From: CTSOIL-112 sp964293815
GTDB lineage: Bacteria; Pseudomonadota; Gammaproteobacteria; Burkholderiales; Burkholderiaceae
Direction of reading: 5' to 3'
Assembly: GCA_964293815.1 (NCBI GenBank)
Contig: CAXYYC010000024.1
Location: 1-42,848 of the forward strand
Length of the DNA: 42,848 nucleotides
A program made the translations under genes and the position numbers. Positions 9,449-19,400 of this stretch are shown here, piece after piece. Every line of letters begins with the position of its first letter. Positions within the stretch are counted from its first letter, which is position 1. The notes under the pieces are model-generated. The model was not told where the DNA came from. It saw only the letters and a list, made by a program, of their open reading frames with translations, and searched no databases.

Positions 9449-10351
9449 TTAAACCGCCTGCCCCACCAAGCAAATCCAGCCATCCTCGGCGCGCCACAGC
9501 GCCATTTTCATATATGGCGCGTAGGCTTCGATCAACTCTTCGGTTTGGCGCTCCAAAATGCCTGACAAAACGAGATAACCGCCTTTTTGCACATAGCCAA
9601 CCAACGCAGGCGCAAGCAGTTTGAGCGGATTGGACAAAATATTGGCCACGACGATTTGGTATTGTTCACCATGCGGCACGCCATCGGGCAATACAAATTG
9701 CGCTTGAGTTTCGTTCAGTGTGGCATTATCGGTTGCGCTTTGCACCGCTTGCGCATCAATGTCGGTACCCAATACCGCACCCGCGCCCATTTTCTTCGCG
9801 GCAATCGCCAAAATCCCGCTGCCGCAGCCATAATCCAGCACCGTCGCACCCTGCGCGCTCGGCATGTGTTGCGCCAGCCACTGTAAACACAGGCGCGTCG
9901 TCGGGTGACTGCCCGTGCCAAACGCCAAGCCCGGATCAAGGCGTAAATTAATGCGGCGCGCATCGGTTTCGTTGGCCTCATGCCACGTCGGGACGATCCA
10001 TAACTGCGGGGTGATTTCAATCGGTTCAAATTGGCTCTGGGTCAAACGCACCCAGTCCTGCGCCTGAACTTCGCGTCGTTCGTATTCGGGAATGGGTAAA
10101 TTCAATTCGCCGTAGGCCTCGCGCAGAAGCTCCGCGATGTCGGTTTCTGGCTCGACCAATACCACCAAGCGCGACTGTTGCCACGCATGTGTGGTTGGCT
10201 CCAAGCCCGGCTCGCCGTACAAAGGCACTTCGGACTCGGTGTCCGCCCATTCATCCTCAACCGAGACTGAGAGCGCACCCGCCTCCATGAGCGCATCGGA
10301 GACCTCCTCCGCATGTGTTTCATCCACGCTGATAATAATTTCTAACCACAT
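9449..10351 (-). CDS. prmA: Ribosomal protein L11 methyltransferase
   Basis: Trimethylates amino groups of ribosomal protein L11. From the chosen ATG (10351) the product has 300 residues and begins MWLEIIISV, the usual PrmA N-terminal substrate-binding domain. The linker motif DPGLAFGTGSHPTT (139-152) and the SAM-binding motif VLDYGCGSGI (171-180) follow, and ANILSNPL is the catalytic NxxxNPL-like segment. The frame stays open upstream to 10435, but AAAGGA lies just before 10351 and the added residues do not fit the family. It follows accC with a hairpin in between. Confidence 0.94.
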   Translation of the reverse strand: MWLEIIISVDETHAEEVSDALMEAGALSVSVEDEWADTESEVPLYGEPGLEPTTHAWQQSRLVVLVEPETDIAELLREAYGELNLPIPEYERREVQAQDWVRLTQSQFEPIEITPQLWIVPTWHEANETDARRINLRLDPGLAFGTGSHPTTRLCLQWLAQHMPSAQGATVLDYGCGSGILAIAAKKMGAGAVLGTDIDAQAVQSATDNATLNETQAQFVLPDGVPHGEQYQIVVANILSNPLKLLAPALVGYVQKGGYLVLSGILERQTEELIEAYAPYMKMALWRAEDGWICLVGQAV

Positions 10352-10431
10352 AATTGTCCTTTGTTTTGAATGATTGCTGTACCAGCGCATTATCCGTGAA
10401 TTTGCCACAAAAGACAAAAACACAAAGCAAA

Positions 10432-10456
10432 ACATCCAACCAAAACGGTTGGATGT
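10432..10456 (-). terminator. Probable terminator after accC
   Basis: Arms ACATCCAACC (10432-10441) and GGTTGGATGT (10447-10456) form a perfect 10-bp stem with a 5-base loop. On the minus strand only a short T tract follows, so it may be a weak terminator or an attenuator before prmA. Confidence 0.6.
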
Positions 10457-10478
10457 CTCGTCAAAAGCGTCCTATCAA

Positions 10479-11828
10479 TTAATGCTTTTCCTGCTCTAAC
10501 TTTTGCTCCAGATAGTGAATGCTAAATCCACCGGCTTGGAAAATCGGATCGTCCATCATCACGCGGTGCAGCGGAATATTGGTCGAAATGCCTTCCACCA
10601 CCATTTCCGAGAGCGCCGTGCGCATACGCGCAAGCGCCTGCTCGCGCGTATCGCCGTAGGTAATCAATTTGCCAATCATGGAGTCGTAATTCGGCGGCAC
10701 AAAGTAGTTGTTGTACACATGCGAATCCACGCGCACGCCCGGACCACCCGCTGTATGCCACATGGTAATGCGCCCTGGGCTGGGGATAAATTTGAACGGA
10801 TCTTCGGCATTGATGCGGCACTCAATCGAGTGACCTTTGAACACAATGTCGCGTTGACGGAAACGCAGTTTTTCGCCCGCCGCAATGCGAATCTGCTCTT
10901 GCACAATGTCAATACCGGTGATCATTTCGGTTACCGGATGCTCTACTTGCACACGGGTATTCATCTCGATGAAGTAAAATTCGCCGTTTTCGTACAAAAA
11001 CTCAAACGTGCCCGCGCCGCGATAACCGATTTTTTTACACGCATCCACGCAACGCGCACCGATTTTATCGATCAATTTGCGCGGAATACCCGGCGCAGGC
11101 GCTTCTTCGATGACTTTTTGGTGACGGCGTTGTAAAGAACAATCGCGCTCGCCCAAATAAACCGCATTGCGGTGTTGGTCGGCGAGAATCTGAATCTCGA
11201 CGTGACGCGGGTTTTGCAGGAATTTTTCCATGTACACGTTCGGATTGCCAAACGCGGCTTGCGCTTCCGCCTTGGTCATCGCCACCGCGTTGAGTAAAGC
11301 CGCCTCAGAATGCACCACGCGCATCCCGCGACCGCCGCCACCGCCAGCAGCCTTGATGATGACGGGGAATTTAACCGCGCGCGCCATGCGCAGGATTTCT
11401 TGCGGATCGTCGCCCAAAGCCTCGGGCGAACCCGGAACCGTCGGTACGCCCGCACGAATCATCGCTTGTTTGGCCGCGACTTTATCGCCCATGATGCGAA
11501 TCGAATCGGCCGTCGGGCCAATAAATACAAAGCCGGATTCCTCAACACGTTGCGAAAAATCAGCGTTCTCGGACAAAAAACCATAGCCCGGATGAATCGC
11601 TTCGGCTTGAGTAACCTCTGCCGTGGCGATCAAGGCGGTCATATTCAGATAACTTTGCGCCGATGGCGCAGGGCCGATACACACGGCCTCGTCAGCCAAT
11701 TTTACATATTTCGCTTCACGATCAGCTTCGGAATAAACCACCACGGTTTTAATCCCCATTTCACGGCACGCCCGCTGAATCCGCAAAGCAATTTCACCTC
11801 GATTGGCGATGAGAATTTTTTTAAACAT
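10479..11828 (-). CDS. accC: Acetyl-CoA carboxylase, biotin carboxylase subunit
   Basis: ATP-grasp enzyme that carboxylates biotin on AccB. The 449 residues match the E. coli length, with conserved Lys116 (MGDK), Lys159 and the glycine-rich loop KAAGGGGGRGMR (159-170). EMNTRVQVEHPVTE gives the metal and bicarbonate site. It lies 155 bp downstream of accB on the same strand; that gap shows no gene. The site before the ATG is weak (GAAAG). Confidence 0.97.
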   Translation of the reverse strand: MFKKILIANRGEIALRIQRACREMGIKTVVVYSEADREAKYVKLADEAVCIGPAPSAQSYLNMTALIATAEVTQAEAIHPGYGFLSENADFSQRVEESGFVFIGPTADSIRIMGDKVAAKQAMIRAGVPTVPGSPEALGDDPQEILRMARAVKFPVIIKAAGGGGGRGMRVVHSEAALLNAVAMTKAEAQAAFGNPNVYMEKFLQNPRHVEIQILADQHRNAVYLGERDCSLQRRHQKVIEEAPAPGIPRKLIDKIGARCVDACKKIGYRGAGTFEFLYENGEFYFIEMNTRVQVEHPVTEMITGIDIVQEQIRIAAGEKLRFRQRDIVFKGHSIECRINAEDPFKFIPSPGRITMWHTAGGPGVRVDSHVYNNYFVPPNYDSMIGKLITYGDTREQALARMRTALSEMVVEGISTNIPLHRVMMDDPIFQAGGFSIHYLEQKLEQEKH

Positions 11829-11983
11829 AGCACGCTTTCATCAAATTGGGTATACATGCACCAAATATGGCTCTATCGTTCGACGAGCAAGGCACAATGC
11901 ACTATTCAGAATCATTTTCAGAATATTCGACGCGGCATCCATGCACGACACAAACAACGCCAATACCGCATCGGCTCAAATCA

Positions 11984-12448
11984 TCAGCCAATGATGAACA
12001 GCACTTGACCATATTCAACCGGCTCGGCATTTTCAACCAAGATTTGCTTGACCACGCCATCGCACTCCGCTTCGATTTCGTTGAGCAATTTCATTGCTTC
12101 GATGATGCACAGGGTTTGACCCTTTTTCACCGCCGTGCCAACCGTAACGTACGGCGCCGCACCCGGTGCGGATGCAGCGTAGAAGGTACCCACCATCGGT
12201 GATTTGACCGGCGTACCGGCTTCTTGTGCCGGAGCAGCAGGCGCTGACGCGGCAACAGCAGGTGCTGCAGCCACCACAGGCGCTGCTGCGACCGCTGGCG
12301 CACTGTGTACCACTTGCGGCGCAGACACCATGACGGAACCGCCACCTTTAACGATACGCACTTTGCCTTCGGCCTCAGTGATTTCTAACTCTGATACTTC
12401 CGATTCAGACACCAAATCAATCAGTGTTTTGAGTTTACGCAAATCCAT
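11984..12448 (-). CDS. accB: Acetyl-CoA carboxylase, biotin carboxyl carrier protein
   Basis: Carries biotin between AccC and AccD/AccA. From the ATG at 12448 the product has 154 residues. An N-terminal oligomerisation segment (MDLRKLKTLIDLVSES) is followed by an Ala/Pro-rich flexible linker (about 45-78) and the biotinyl domain with EAMKL; Lys120 is the biotinylated lysine. The open frame continues upstream to 12544, but AAAGGAG lies before 12448 and the family begins here. Burkholderiales usually have aroQ just upstream of accB. Here the 8.3-kb transposon separates them, so accB depends on a promoter within 12449-12785. Confidence 0.96.
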   Translation of the reverse strand: MDLRKLKTLIDLVSESEVSELEITEAEGKVRIVKGGGSVMVSAPQVVHSAPAVAAAPVVAAAPAVAASAPAAPAQEAGTPVKSPMVGTFYAASAPGAAPYVTVGTAVKKGQTLCIIEAMKLLNEIEAECDGVVKQILVENAEPVEYGQVLFIIG

Positions 12449-12785
12449 TCTGCTCGCTCCTTTAGAATTATTGGGATCAATGTCGCCATTGATGAGTAAA
12501 TGCCGCGCCGCCTTATAATCCAACATAAAATATCGGCAACGCAATGATCATGTGAGCATGTATTTGTAAGGCGAAATGATTCTAAGACAAAATAGCCAAG
12601 CCACCACCAAATACGGCTATCGAACATAACCATATTATTACTGGAGTGTGATTATACGCCTTAAAATTCGTGAAAGTGACTTATTTTCGCTTATTTTTAC
12701 GCATTTTTCGTTAAAACAAGTTAAATAGAACGAACGTTCAGGTTTTTAGAAACATCAAAATGAGCAAATATTTAACGTTATCTTA
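12449..12785. promoter_or_regulatory. accB leader and presumed promoter region
   Basis: This stretch of about 340 bp without a gene lies between accB and the transposon's left target duplication. On the minus strand GGCGTATAAT holds a perfect -10 hexamer TATAAT (12651-12656), but no good -35 is seen at 16-18 bp. It also holds A/T-rich repeats of the type CTTATTTTCG / CTTATTTTTACG near 12679-12702. Since aroQ now lies beyond the transposon, transcription of accB-accC probably starts here. Confidence 0.4.
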
Positions 12786-12793
12786 TTTATTTT
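12786..12793. repeat. Left 8-bp target-site duplication of the transposon
   Basis: TTTATTTT directly abuts the outer G of the left inverted repeat. The identical octamer abuts the right inverted repeat at 21088-21095. Eight bases is the duplication length known for ISL3-family elements. Confidence 0.85.
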
Positions 12794-12817
12794 GGCTATT
12801 TGCATTTTAAGGTGGGA
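12794..12817 (+). repeat. Left terminal inverted repeat
   Basis: Begins GGCTATTTGCATT and matches the reverse complement of 21064-21087 at about 20 of 24 positions, with the outer 13 identical. Its inner part is a diverged copy (TAAGGTGGGA) of the 19-bp motif repeated downstream. Confidence 0.85.
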
Positions 12818-12974
12818 TTTTTTTAATCTCGCCTTATTTTTTAACTTACCAAAACTCCAATTTTTGCAATCTAAGGTTGAACTACTTGAGCTAATCAATT
12901 TCAAAATTTGCATTATAAGGTTGAAAAATCTGCATTAATTGCATAATATTTAACTTTTGCAAAATAAGGTTGAA
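12799..12974 (+). repeat. Four direct copies of a 19-bp motif at the transposon left end
   Basis: Motif TTTGCA-N3-TAAGGTTGAA occurs at 12799-12817 (diverged at its end), 12863-12881, 12907-12925 and 12956-12974. Start-to-start distances are 64, 44 and 49 bp. A fifth copy lies inverted in the right end (21064-21082). Only the three middle bases vary freely between copies 2, 3 and 4. Such arrays commonly bind a transposase or regulator; here copy 3 contains the predicted hsdM -35 and copy 4 covers the start of transcription and the ribosome site. Confidence 0.85.
12921..12949 (+). promoter_or_regulatory. Predicted promoter of the hsdMSR-transposase operon
   Basis: -35 TTGAAA (12921-12926), a 17-bp spacer, -10 TAATAT (12944-12949). 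The -35 is formed by the end of repeat copy 3. Transcription would start near 12956, inside copy 4, giving a leader of about 27 bases before the hsdM ATG. A protein bound to either copy should affect initiation. Confidence 0.6.
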
Positions 12975-12981
12975 AAACAAA

Positions 12982-14985
12982 ATGGCTTCTGCACCAAACA
13001 ATACCGAATCTACACTGGCAAGTTTTATTTGGAACAATGCGAATGATCTTTGGGGTGATTTCCCACATACAGAGTTCGGCAAAATCATTTTACCCTTTAC
13101 GGTATTAAGACGTTTGGAATGTGTACTTGAGCCAACGAAAGAAGCTGTTCTCAATACTTATGCGCAATTCAAAGATCAAGGGATGGCGCTTGACGATATT
13201 CTTACTAACGTAAGCGGCAATCCATTTTATAACAAATCAACCTATAACCTATCCAATTTAGGCGGGACAAAAACCAAAGCCAACCTTGAAGATTACATTT
13301 CTAATTTTTCTGAAAACGTGCGTGTGATCTTTGAACAGTTTGACTTCAATACAACAATTAATAAGCTTTCTAAAGCGAATTTACTGCTACGCATTTGCAA
13401 TAATTTCGCTGCCATCGACTTACATCCGAATGTTGTTCCTGACCGCACCATGAGTAATGTCTATGAGCATTTAATCGCTAGATTTGGTGCAGAAGTCGGT
13501 ACGGGGTCAGAGGACTTTATGACCCCGCGTGATATTGTACATTTGGCAGCGACTTTATTGCTTGAGCCTGATAATGAGCTGTTTGAACAAAAGAATGGTT
13601 TAATCAGAACTATCTATGATCAAACCTGTGGTACATCGGGCTTCCTAACCGACATGATGAACTATGTAGACGGTTTCAAAGACCGCTATAAAATTGCCCC
13701 TGTACTTGTACCCCACGGACAGGAATTGCAGCCTGAAACTCATGCGGTCGCATTGGGTTCAATGTTGCTCAAAAAACTGGAATCTGACCCAAGCCGTGAT
13801 TTATCGCAGAATATTAAATTGGGCAGTACACTCAGTAATGACTTATTTGCAGGACAGCGTTTCCACTATCAATGTTCTAACCCGCCTTTTGGTATGTCAT
13901 GGGCGAAGGATGCCAGTGCGGTTCAATTAGAGCATAAAGAAAAAGGCTTAAATGGGCGTTTTGGTGCGGGCTTGCCTAAAGCCAGTGACGGCTCAATGCT
14001 TTTTTTACAAAATCTGATTTCCAAACTAGAACTGCCTGAAAATGGTGGTGGTCGTGGTGCGATTGTGCTATCAGGTTCACCATTGTTTAACGGTGGTGCT
14101 GGCTCAGGCGAGTCGGAGATTAGACGCTTCATTTTAGAAAATGATTATCTCGAAGCAATTGTGGCATTGCCGACTGATATTTTCTTCCGTACAGGTATTG
14201 GTACATATATTTGGTTGATCTCAAACCGTAAACCTGAACAGCGCAAAGGCAAAGTACAGCTCATTGATGCTACAGGCATGGGTTCATCTATGCGCAAAAA
14301 TGAGGGTAACAAGCGCAAGTTTATTGACCAAAATTCGATTGATGAAATTAGTCGTATTTATGCCGATTTTGAAGAAAGTTCGGTTAGTAAAATCTTTGAC
14401 TATACTGACTTTGGCTATCGCCGAGTCAAAGTCTTGCGCCCTCTACGGATTGATCTTCAATTTGATGCGGAAAAACTGGAATTGTTTAAAGCATCGAAAG
14501 AGTTTGGCAAGTTATCAGACAGCGACCAAAACACGGTATCAGCTTATATTGAGCAGCAGTTTGGTGACAGCAAAGACTATACTTGGTTTGAGAATACATT
14601 CCTGAAAAATCTACCACTCAGCAAAGTCAGTAAGGGCTTAAAGAATGCTTTGATCGCTGCGTTTGGGGTTCAAAATCCTGATGCCGAAGCCGTTGAAATT
14701 AATGGTGAAGTGCAAATGGACAGTGAACTTACCGATTACGAGAACATCCCGCTAAATCAAGATATTGCTGCATATATGGCAAAAGAGGTACTTCCTCATG
14801 CGCCTGATGCGGTAATTGATACCAGTTATACCGATAGCAAAGACGGTCAAGTGGGTGTGGTAGGTTATGAAATTAACTTTAACCGCTATTTCTATGTATT
14901 CGAGCAGCCACGCCACCCAAATGAAATTATGGCGGAGATCAAAGAGTTGTCTGCCGAAGTCGCACAATTGCTTGGGGAGGTTTAA
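12982..14985 (+). CDS. hsdM: Type I restriction-modification system, methyltransferase subunit
   Basis: N6-adenine methylase that acts with HsdS to protect host DNA and joins HsdR for restriction. Product of 667 residues from the ATG at 12982. An N-terminal helical HsdM domain (about 10-140) precedes a class I methylase core with the SAM motif TCGTSGFL (215-222) and catalytic NPPF (300-303). The frame can also begin at TTG 12970, but that codon is part of repeat copy 4 and has no ribosome site. The only AAGG (12966-12969) is 12 bases before the ATG, longer than usual. hsdS begins 2 bp after the stop. First gene of the operon in the transposon. Confidence 0.95.
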   Translation: MASAPNNTESTLASFIWNNANDLWGDFPHTEFGKIILPFTVLRRLECVLEPTKEAVLNTYAQFKDQGMALDDILTNVSGNPFYNKSTYNLSNLGGTKTKANLEDYISNFSENVRVIFEQFDFNTTINKLSKANLLLRICNNFAAIDLHPNVVPDRTMSNVYEHLIARFGAEVGTGSEDFMTPRDIVHLAATLLLEPDNELFEQKNGLIRTIYDQTCGTSGFLTDMMNYVDGFKDRYKIAPVLVPHGQELQPETHAVALGSMLLKKLESDPSRDLSQNIKLGSTLSNDLFAGQRFHYQCSNPPFGMSWAKDASAVQLEHKEKGLNGRFGAGLPKASDGSMLFLQNLISKLELPENGGGRGAIVLSGSPLFNGGAGSGESEIRRFILENDYLEAIVALPTDIFFRTGIGTYIWLISNRKPEQRKGKVQLIDATGMGSSMRKNEGNKRKFIDQNSIDEISRIYADFEESSVSKIFDYTDFGYRRVKVLRPLRIDLQFDAEKLELFKASKEFGKLSDSDQNTVSAYIEQQFGDSKDYTWFENTFLKNLPLSKVSKGLKNALIAAFGVQNPDAEAVEINGEVQMDSELTDYENIPLNQDIAAYMAKEVLPHAPDAVIDTSYTDSKDGQVGVVGYEINFNRYFYVFEQPRHPNEIMAEIKELSAEVAQLLGEV

Positions 14986-14987
14986 AG

Positions 14988-16319
14988 ATGCAATTTAAAC
15001 AATACCCAAGTTATAAAAATAGCGGTGTGGAATGGTTAGGTGATGTACCTGAACATTGGCAAATTGTTAGAACTAAAGATATTTTTAATCATCGAAAAGA
15101 AGAAGCACTTGAAGATGATGAAATTGTGACTGCATTTAGGGATGGTCAGGTAACACTACGAAAAAATAGACGTACCGATGGTTTCACAAACTCTATTAAA
15201 GAACATGGTTATCAACACATCAATAGCGGTGATTTAGTCATTCACGAAATGGATGCTTTTGCAGGTGCTATTGGTGTTTCTGATTCAAGCGGTAAATCAA
15301 CACCTGTTTATACAGTTTGCTATGCAAAAAATGAAAATATTAATCATCATTTTTATTCTCATTTTTTTAGAACAATGGCAAAAACAGGCTTTATTAATAG
15401 TTTGGCCAAAGGGATTCGTGTTCGATCTACTGAATTTAGATGGAATGAATCAAGAAATGTTTATTTAGTTGAGCCACCAAAAGCCGACCAAGAAAAAATA
15501 GTTTCATTTCTCGACACCGAAACTGCCCGAATTGACAACTTGATTGGCAAGCAAGAAAAGTTAATTGAGCTTTTGGAAGAACAGCGTAAGTCGATTATTT
15601 CTCATGCTGTGACTAAAGGTTTAAACCCTAATGTACCGATGAAAGACAGTGGTGTGGAATGGTTAGGGCAAGTGCCTGAGCATTGGAGCTATTCATCTCT
15701 TAAATATGTTCTTAAACAAAAAAAAGGAGCCATTAAATCAGGCCCATTTGGAAGTCATTTGAAAAGTTCTGATATGGTTTATTCTGATGTAAAAGTTATA
15801 AATCAAAGGAATGTAATAGATAAAGATTTTATTGGTGGGGATAATTTTATTTCATTTGAAAAGTATGAGGAGCTGAAGTCATTTACTATTTATCCTAAAG
15901 ATGTATTGGTAACAACTAGAGGAACTATTGGTAAAGTTGCTCAAGTAGCAGAAGATTTACCAATAAGTATTTTGCATCCTTGTTTGATTAGAATTCAAGT
16001 GGATGAAAACAAAGTGCTATTTGATTATATTAACTATTTTTTTGAATGTGAAAAATTATCTCTTGAGCAATTAAGATATGCGAGTAATGCTGCAACTATT
16101 GACGTTATTTACTGTGAGAATTTAGCAAGTATATATCTACCAATTCCTTCAATATCTGAACAAAATGAGATTATTAAGTATCTTAAGGATGAAGATATTA
16201 AGATTAACAAACTAATATCTAAACAAAAAACATTGATTGAAAAACTTAAAGAATATCGTTCTTCGATTATCTCCCATGCGGTTACAGGCAAAATTGACGT
16301 AAGGGAGTTTGGCGCATGA
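14988..16319 (+). CDS. hsdS: Type I restriction-modification system, specificity subunit
   Basis: Selects the bipartite DNA target for HsdM and HsdR. 443 residues with clear two-fold internal repetition: each half opens with SGVEWLG-VPEHW and ends with a helical spacer finishing in SIISHAVT. Target-recognition domains lie at about 22-165 and 230-395; the conserved helical regions at about 170-215 and 400-440. The second recognition domain is strikingly AT-rich compared with the conserved segments, as expected where domains are exchanged by recombination. GGAGG precedes the ATG. The TGA stop overlaps an ATG (ATGA at 16316-16319), which opens only an 8-codon frame. Confidence 0.94.
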   Translation: MQFKQYPSYKNSGVEWLGDVPEHWQIVRTKDIFNHRKEEALEDDEIVTAFRDGQVTLRKNRRTDGFTNSIKEHGYQHINSGDLVIHEMDAFAGAIGVSDSSGKSTPVYTVCYAKNENINHHFYSHFFRTMAKTGFINSLAKGIRVRSTEFRWNESRNVYLVEPPKADQEKIVSFLDTETARIDNLIGKQEKLIELLEEQRKSIISHAVTKGLNPNVPMKDSGVEWLGQVPEHWSYSSLKYVLKQKKGAIKSGPFGSHLKSSDMVYSDVKVINQRNVIDKDFIGGDNFISFEKYEELKSFTIYPKDVLVTTRGTIGKVAQVAEDLPISILHPCLIRIQVDENKVLFDYINYFFECEKLSLEQLRYASNAATIDVIYCENLASIYLPIPSISEQNEIIKYLKDEDIKINKLISKQKTLIEKLKEYRSSIISHAVTGKIDVREFGA

Positions 16320-16429
16320 ATTTTTTAGCAAACACTATCTAAAGCCAATATGGGAATGCCTGAGTTATGGCATCAAGACCCGTTTTGGCAACAGGCATTA
16401 CAACAGAATTAAAAATTAGGGGAAAAAGC
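16320..16429 (+). other. hsdS-hsdR gap with a possible gene scar
   Basis: A gap of 110 bp in an otherwise tightly packed operon. ATG 16316, overlapping the hsdS stop, starts a short frame (MNFLANTI). Another frame reads LSKANMGMPELWHQDPFW and ends at a TAA near 16409. A small shift would join them into one short product. It may be the remnant of a gene once present between hsdS and hsdR, or chance. Confidence 0.3.
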
Positions 16430-19400
16430 ATGAATATTTTGACAGACAAAGCCCATTACGAAAGTCACTTAGAAGCCTATATTGTGCAAAAACTGCAAGC
16501 GCAAGGTTGGGTAGTTGGGCAAAGTAAAAATTATCATACCGAATATGCACTCTATCCCGAAGATTTAATCACATGGATTCAAGCGACACAGCCTGAAAAG
16601 TGGGAAAAACTGCAAGCACTAAATGGTAGTAATACCGAAAAACGCATCATCGACCGCTTGGATGATGAACTGAATAAGAAAGGCACAATCCATATCTTTC
16701 GTAATGGCTTTAGCATGGCGGGCGCAGGCACAATCGACCTCAGTGAAAGCGCACCCGAAGATGGACGCAATCAAGCCGTCATTGACCGCTATAACGCCAA
16801 TATTCTACGTGTTGTCCCACAACTCAAATATCATCCATCCAAAGATGCAGGGATTTTGGACCTTGTATTCTTTATTAATGGCTTGCCAATGGCAACGGTA
16901 GAAATTAAGACCGAGTTTAACCAGTCTTTAGAAGATGCCATTGAACAGTATAAAAATGACCGTAAGCCGTTAGACCCTAAAACAAGACGTAAAGAGCCAT
17001 TGCTGACACCCAAGCGTGGTGCAATTGTGCATTTTGCCTTGTCTGAATCTGAAATTGCCATGACCACCGCTTTAGATGGTGAAAGCACCTATTTCTTGCC
17101 GTTTAACAAAGGTAATCAGGGACATGCAGGCAATCCCCCTGCGGATGTGGCTAAAGGTGAAGATTATCCAGTAGCTTACTTTTGGGATTATGTCTGCCAA
17201 CGTGATAATTGGCTGAAAATTTTCCATAATTTTGTCTATGTAGAAAAGAAAAACAAAGTCGATCTATATGGTAATTGGATGGTACAGGAACGCTTGATCT
17301 TCCCGCGTTATCATCAGTTTGATGCGGTGAATAAAATCATTGCCGATGTGCAAGAAAAAGGCGTAGGACTGAATTATCTGTGTGAACACAGTGCAGGCTC
17401 AGGCAAAACATCGACAATCTCTTGGGTGTGTCATTCACTGGTGCGTTTGCGTCACAATGACGGTACACCGTTTTATAACTCCGTCATTGTGGTGACAGAC
17501 AGAACGGTACTGGATGACCAGTTACAGGAAGCGATTCAACAATTAGATCATCAGAAAGGCTTAATTGCTGCAATTAACCGTGATGACAAAGAACATGCAG
17601 GCAAATCGAAAAGCAAACAGCTTGAAGATGCACTATTGTCCAATAAACAGATCATTATTGTGACCATTCAGACTTTCCCGCATGTGATGGAAGCGATTCT
17701 GACCAATACCAGTTTAAGCGACCGTAACTACGGTATTGTGATTGATGAAGCACATACCTCGCAAACAGGCTCAACAGCATCTAAACTGCAAGCGACATTG
17801 GCATTGCAGTCGGGTGAAGCAATGGCTAACCTGACTGTTGAGGAACTGCTTGAGCAGATTCAAAAAGCGCGTGTACAGTCCAAAAACATCAGTCACTTTG
17901 CCTTTACTGCAACTCCAAAACACTCGACTAAAATGCTGTTTGGGCGCACTAAAAATGGTGAGCCTGCCAGTGATGATAACTTGCCTGAATCCTTCCATCT
18001 ATATCCGCAACGTCAAGCCATTGATGAAGGCTTTATTTTAGATGTGCTACAAGGTTATGTACCTTATAAAACTGCGTTTAAACTCGGCGGTGATGCAGTC
18101 GATGATGATAAACGAGTTAATTCTAAAGCGGCTAAGAAAGCCTTAGCCCGTTGGATGGCGTTACACGCGACCAACGTCACGCAAAAGGTGCAGTTTATTA
18201 TTCAACACTTTCACCACAATGTTGCCAATTTGCTTAATGGTCAAGCCAAAGCCATGATTGTGACCAGTTCACGCCCTGCGGCAGCACGATATAAAATTGC
18301 CTTGGAAAAATATATTGAAGATAACCCTGAATACAGTGCTTACCGTGTCTTGGTGGCATTTTCGGGTAAGCTCACTGGCAAACAGATTAGCCATGAAGCA
18401 GATGGTGATAACGAAAACGGGGCGCTATTTCAAGTTGGTGAAGATGCTGAATTTACCGAAGCCAATATGAATGCCGATGCGCCTAATTCTGATTTACGCA
18501 TCGCATTTGATCGCCCTGAATATCGTTTAATGGTAGTGGCGAATAAATTCCAAACAGGCTTTGACCAACCCAAACTCTGCGCCATGTATATTGATAAAGT
18601 CATTGCCAATGAAGTTGAAGTCGTACAAACCTTGTCACGCTTAAACCGTACCACCACAGGCAAAGATCAAACTTTTGTAATTGACTTTGTAAATGACCCT
18701 GAATGGATTTTAAAGTGCTTCAAGAAGTACGACAACGGGGCAAAAATGGTGGATGTACAAGACCCGAATGTGGTTTATACCATCAAAGATAATATTGAAG
18801 AACTTGATCTGATTACCGAAGATGATTTGGAGGAGTTTAAAGCAGCTCGTTTTAAAACTATCCGCGATATTAGTAATCATGATTTCAAAGAAACCACACA
18901 TCCCGACCTGTTTAAAGCAACCGATCGTGTCGCCCGCCTGTTTAACCAAAAACTGAAAATGCTCAAACAGGCGATTGAGCTACAGGAAACCGCATTTGAT
19001 CAAGCCAAAGCAGACGGCAATGATGAAGGCGCAGAAAAAGCGGAATTTGAGCGCAAGCAGTTAGACGTAGAACTACAAACCTTGATGCGCTTTAAGGGCA
19101 ATTTGGATAAGTTTGGCCGTATTTATTCCTATGTGGCACAGCTTATTGACTTTGGCGATCCTGAACTTGAAAACTTCTCGGCATTTACCAAGCTCTTATC
19201 CAAACGATTAAATGGTATGTCTGCTAAAGAAATTGATATTTCAGGCTTGGTACTGACTGGCTTTGGCATCTTTAAAAAGAAACTTAAAACCGATGATACC
19301 GATCATCCCGAAGCGGATGAACCTCAATCATTAGCCCCCATCCAAGGCACAGCGAACGGTGACTTACAGCCAAACAAAATGACTTATCTCAAAGAAGTGA

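Noticed and set aside
16367..16429. hsdR starting at the ATG at 16367
   Set aside because: No ribosome site, and the added residues do not fit; ATG 16430 has AGGGGA at good spacing.
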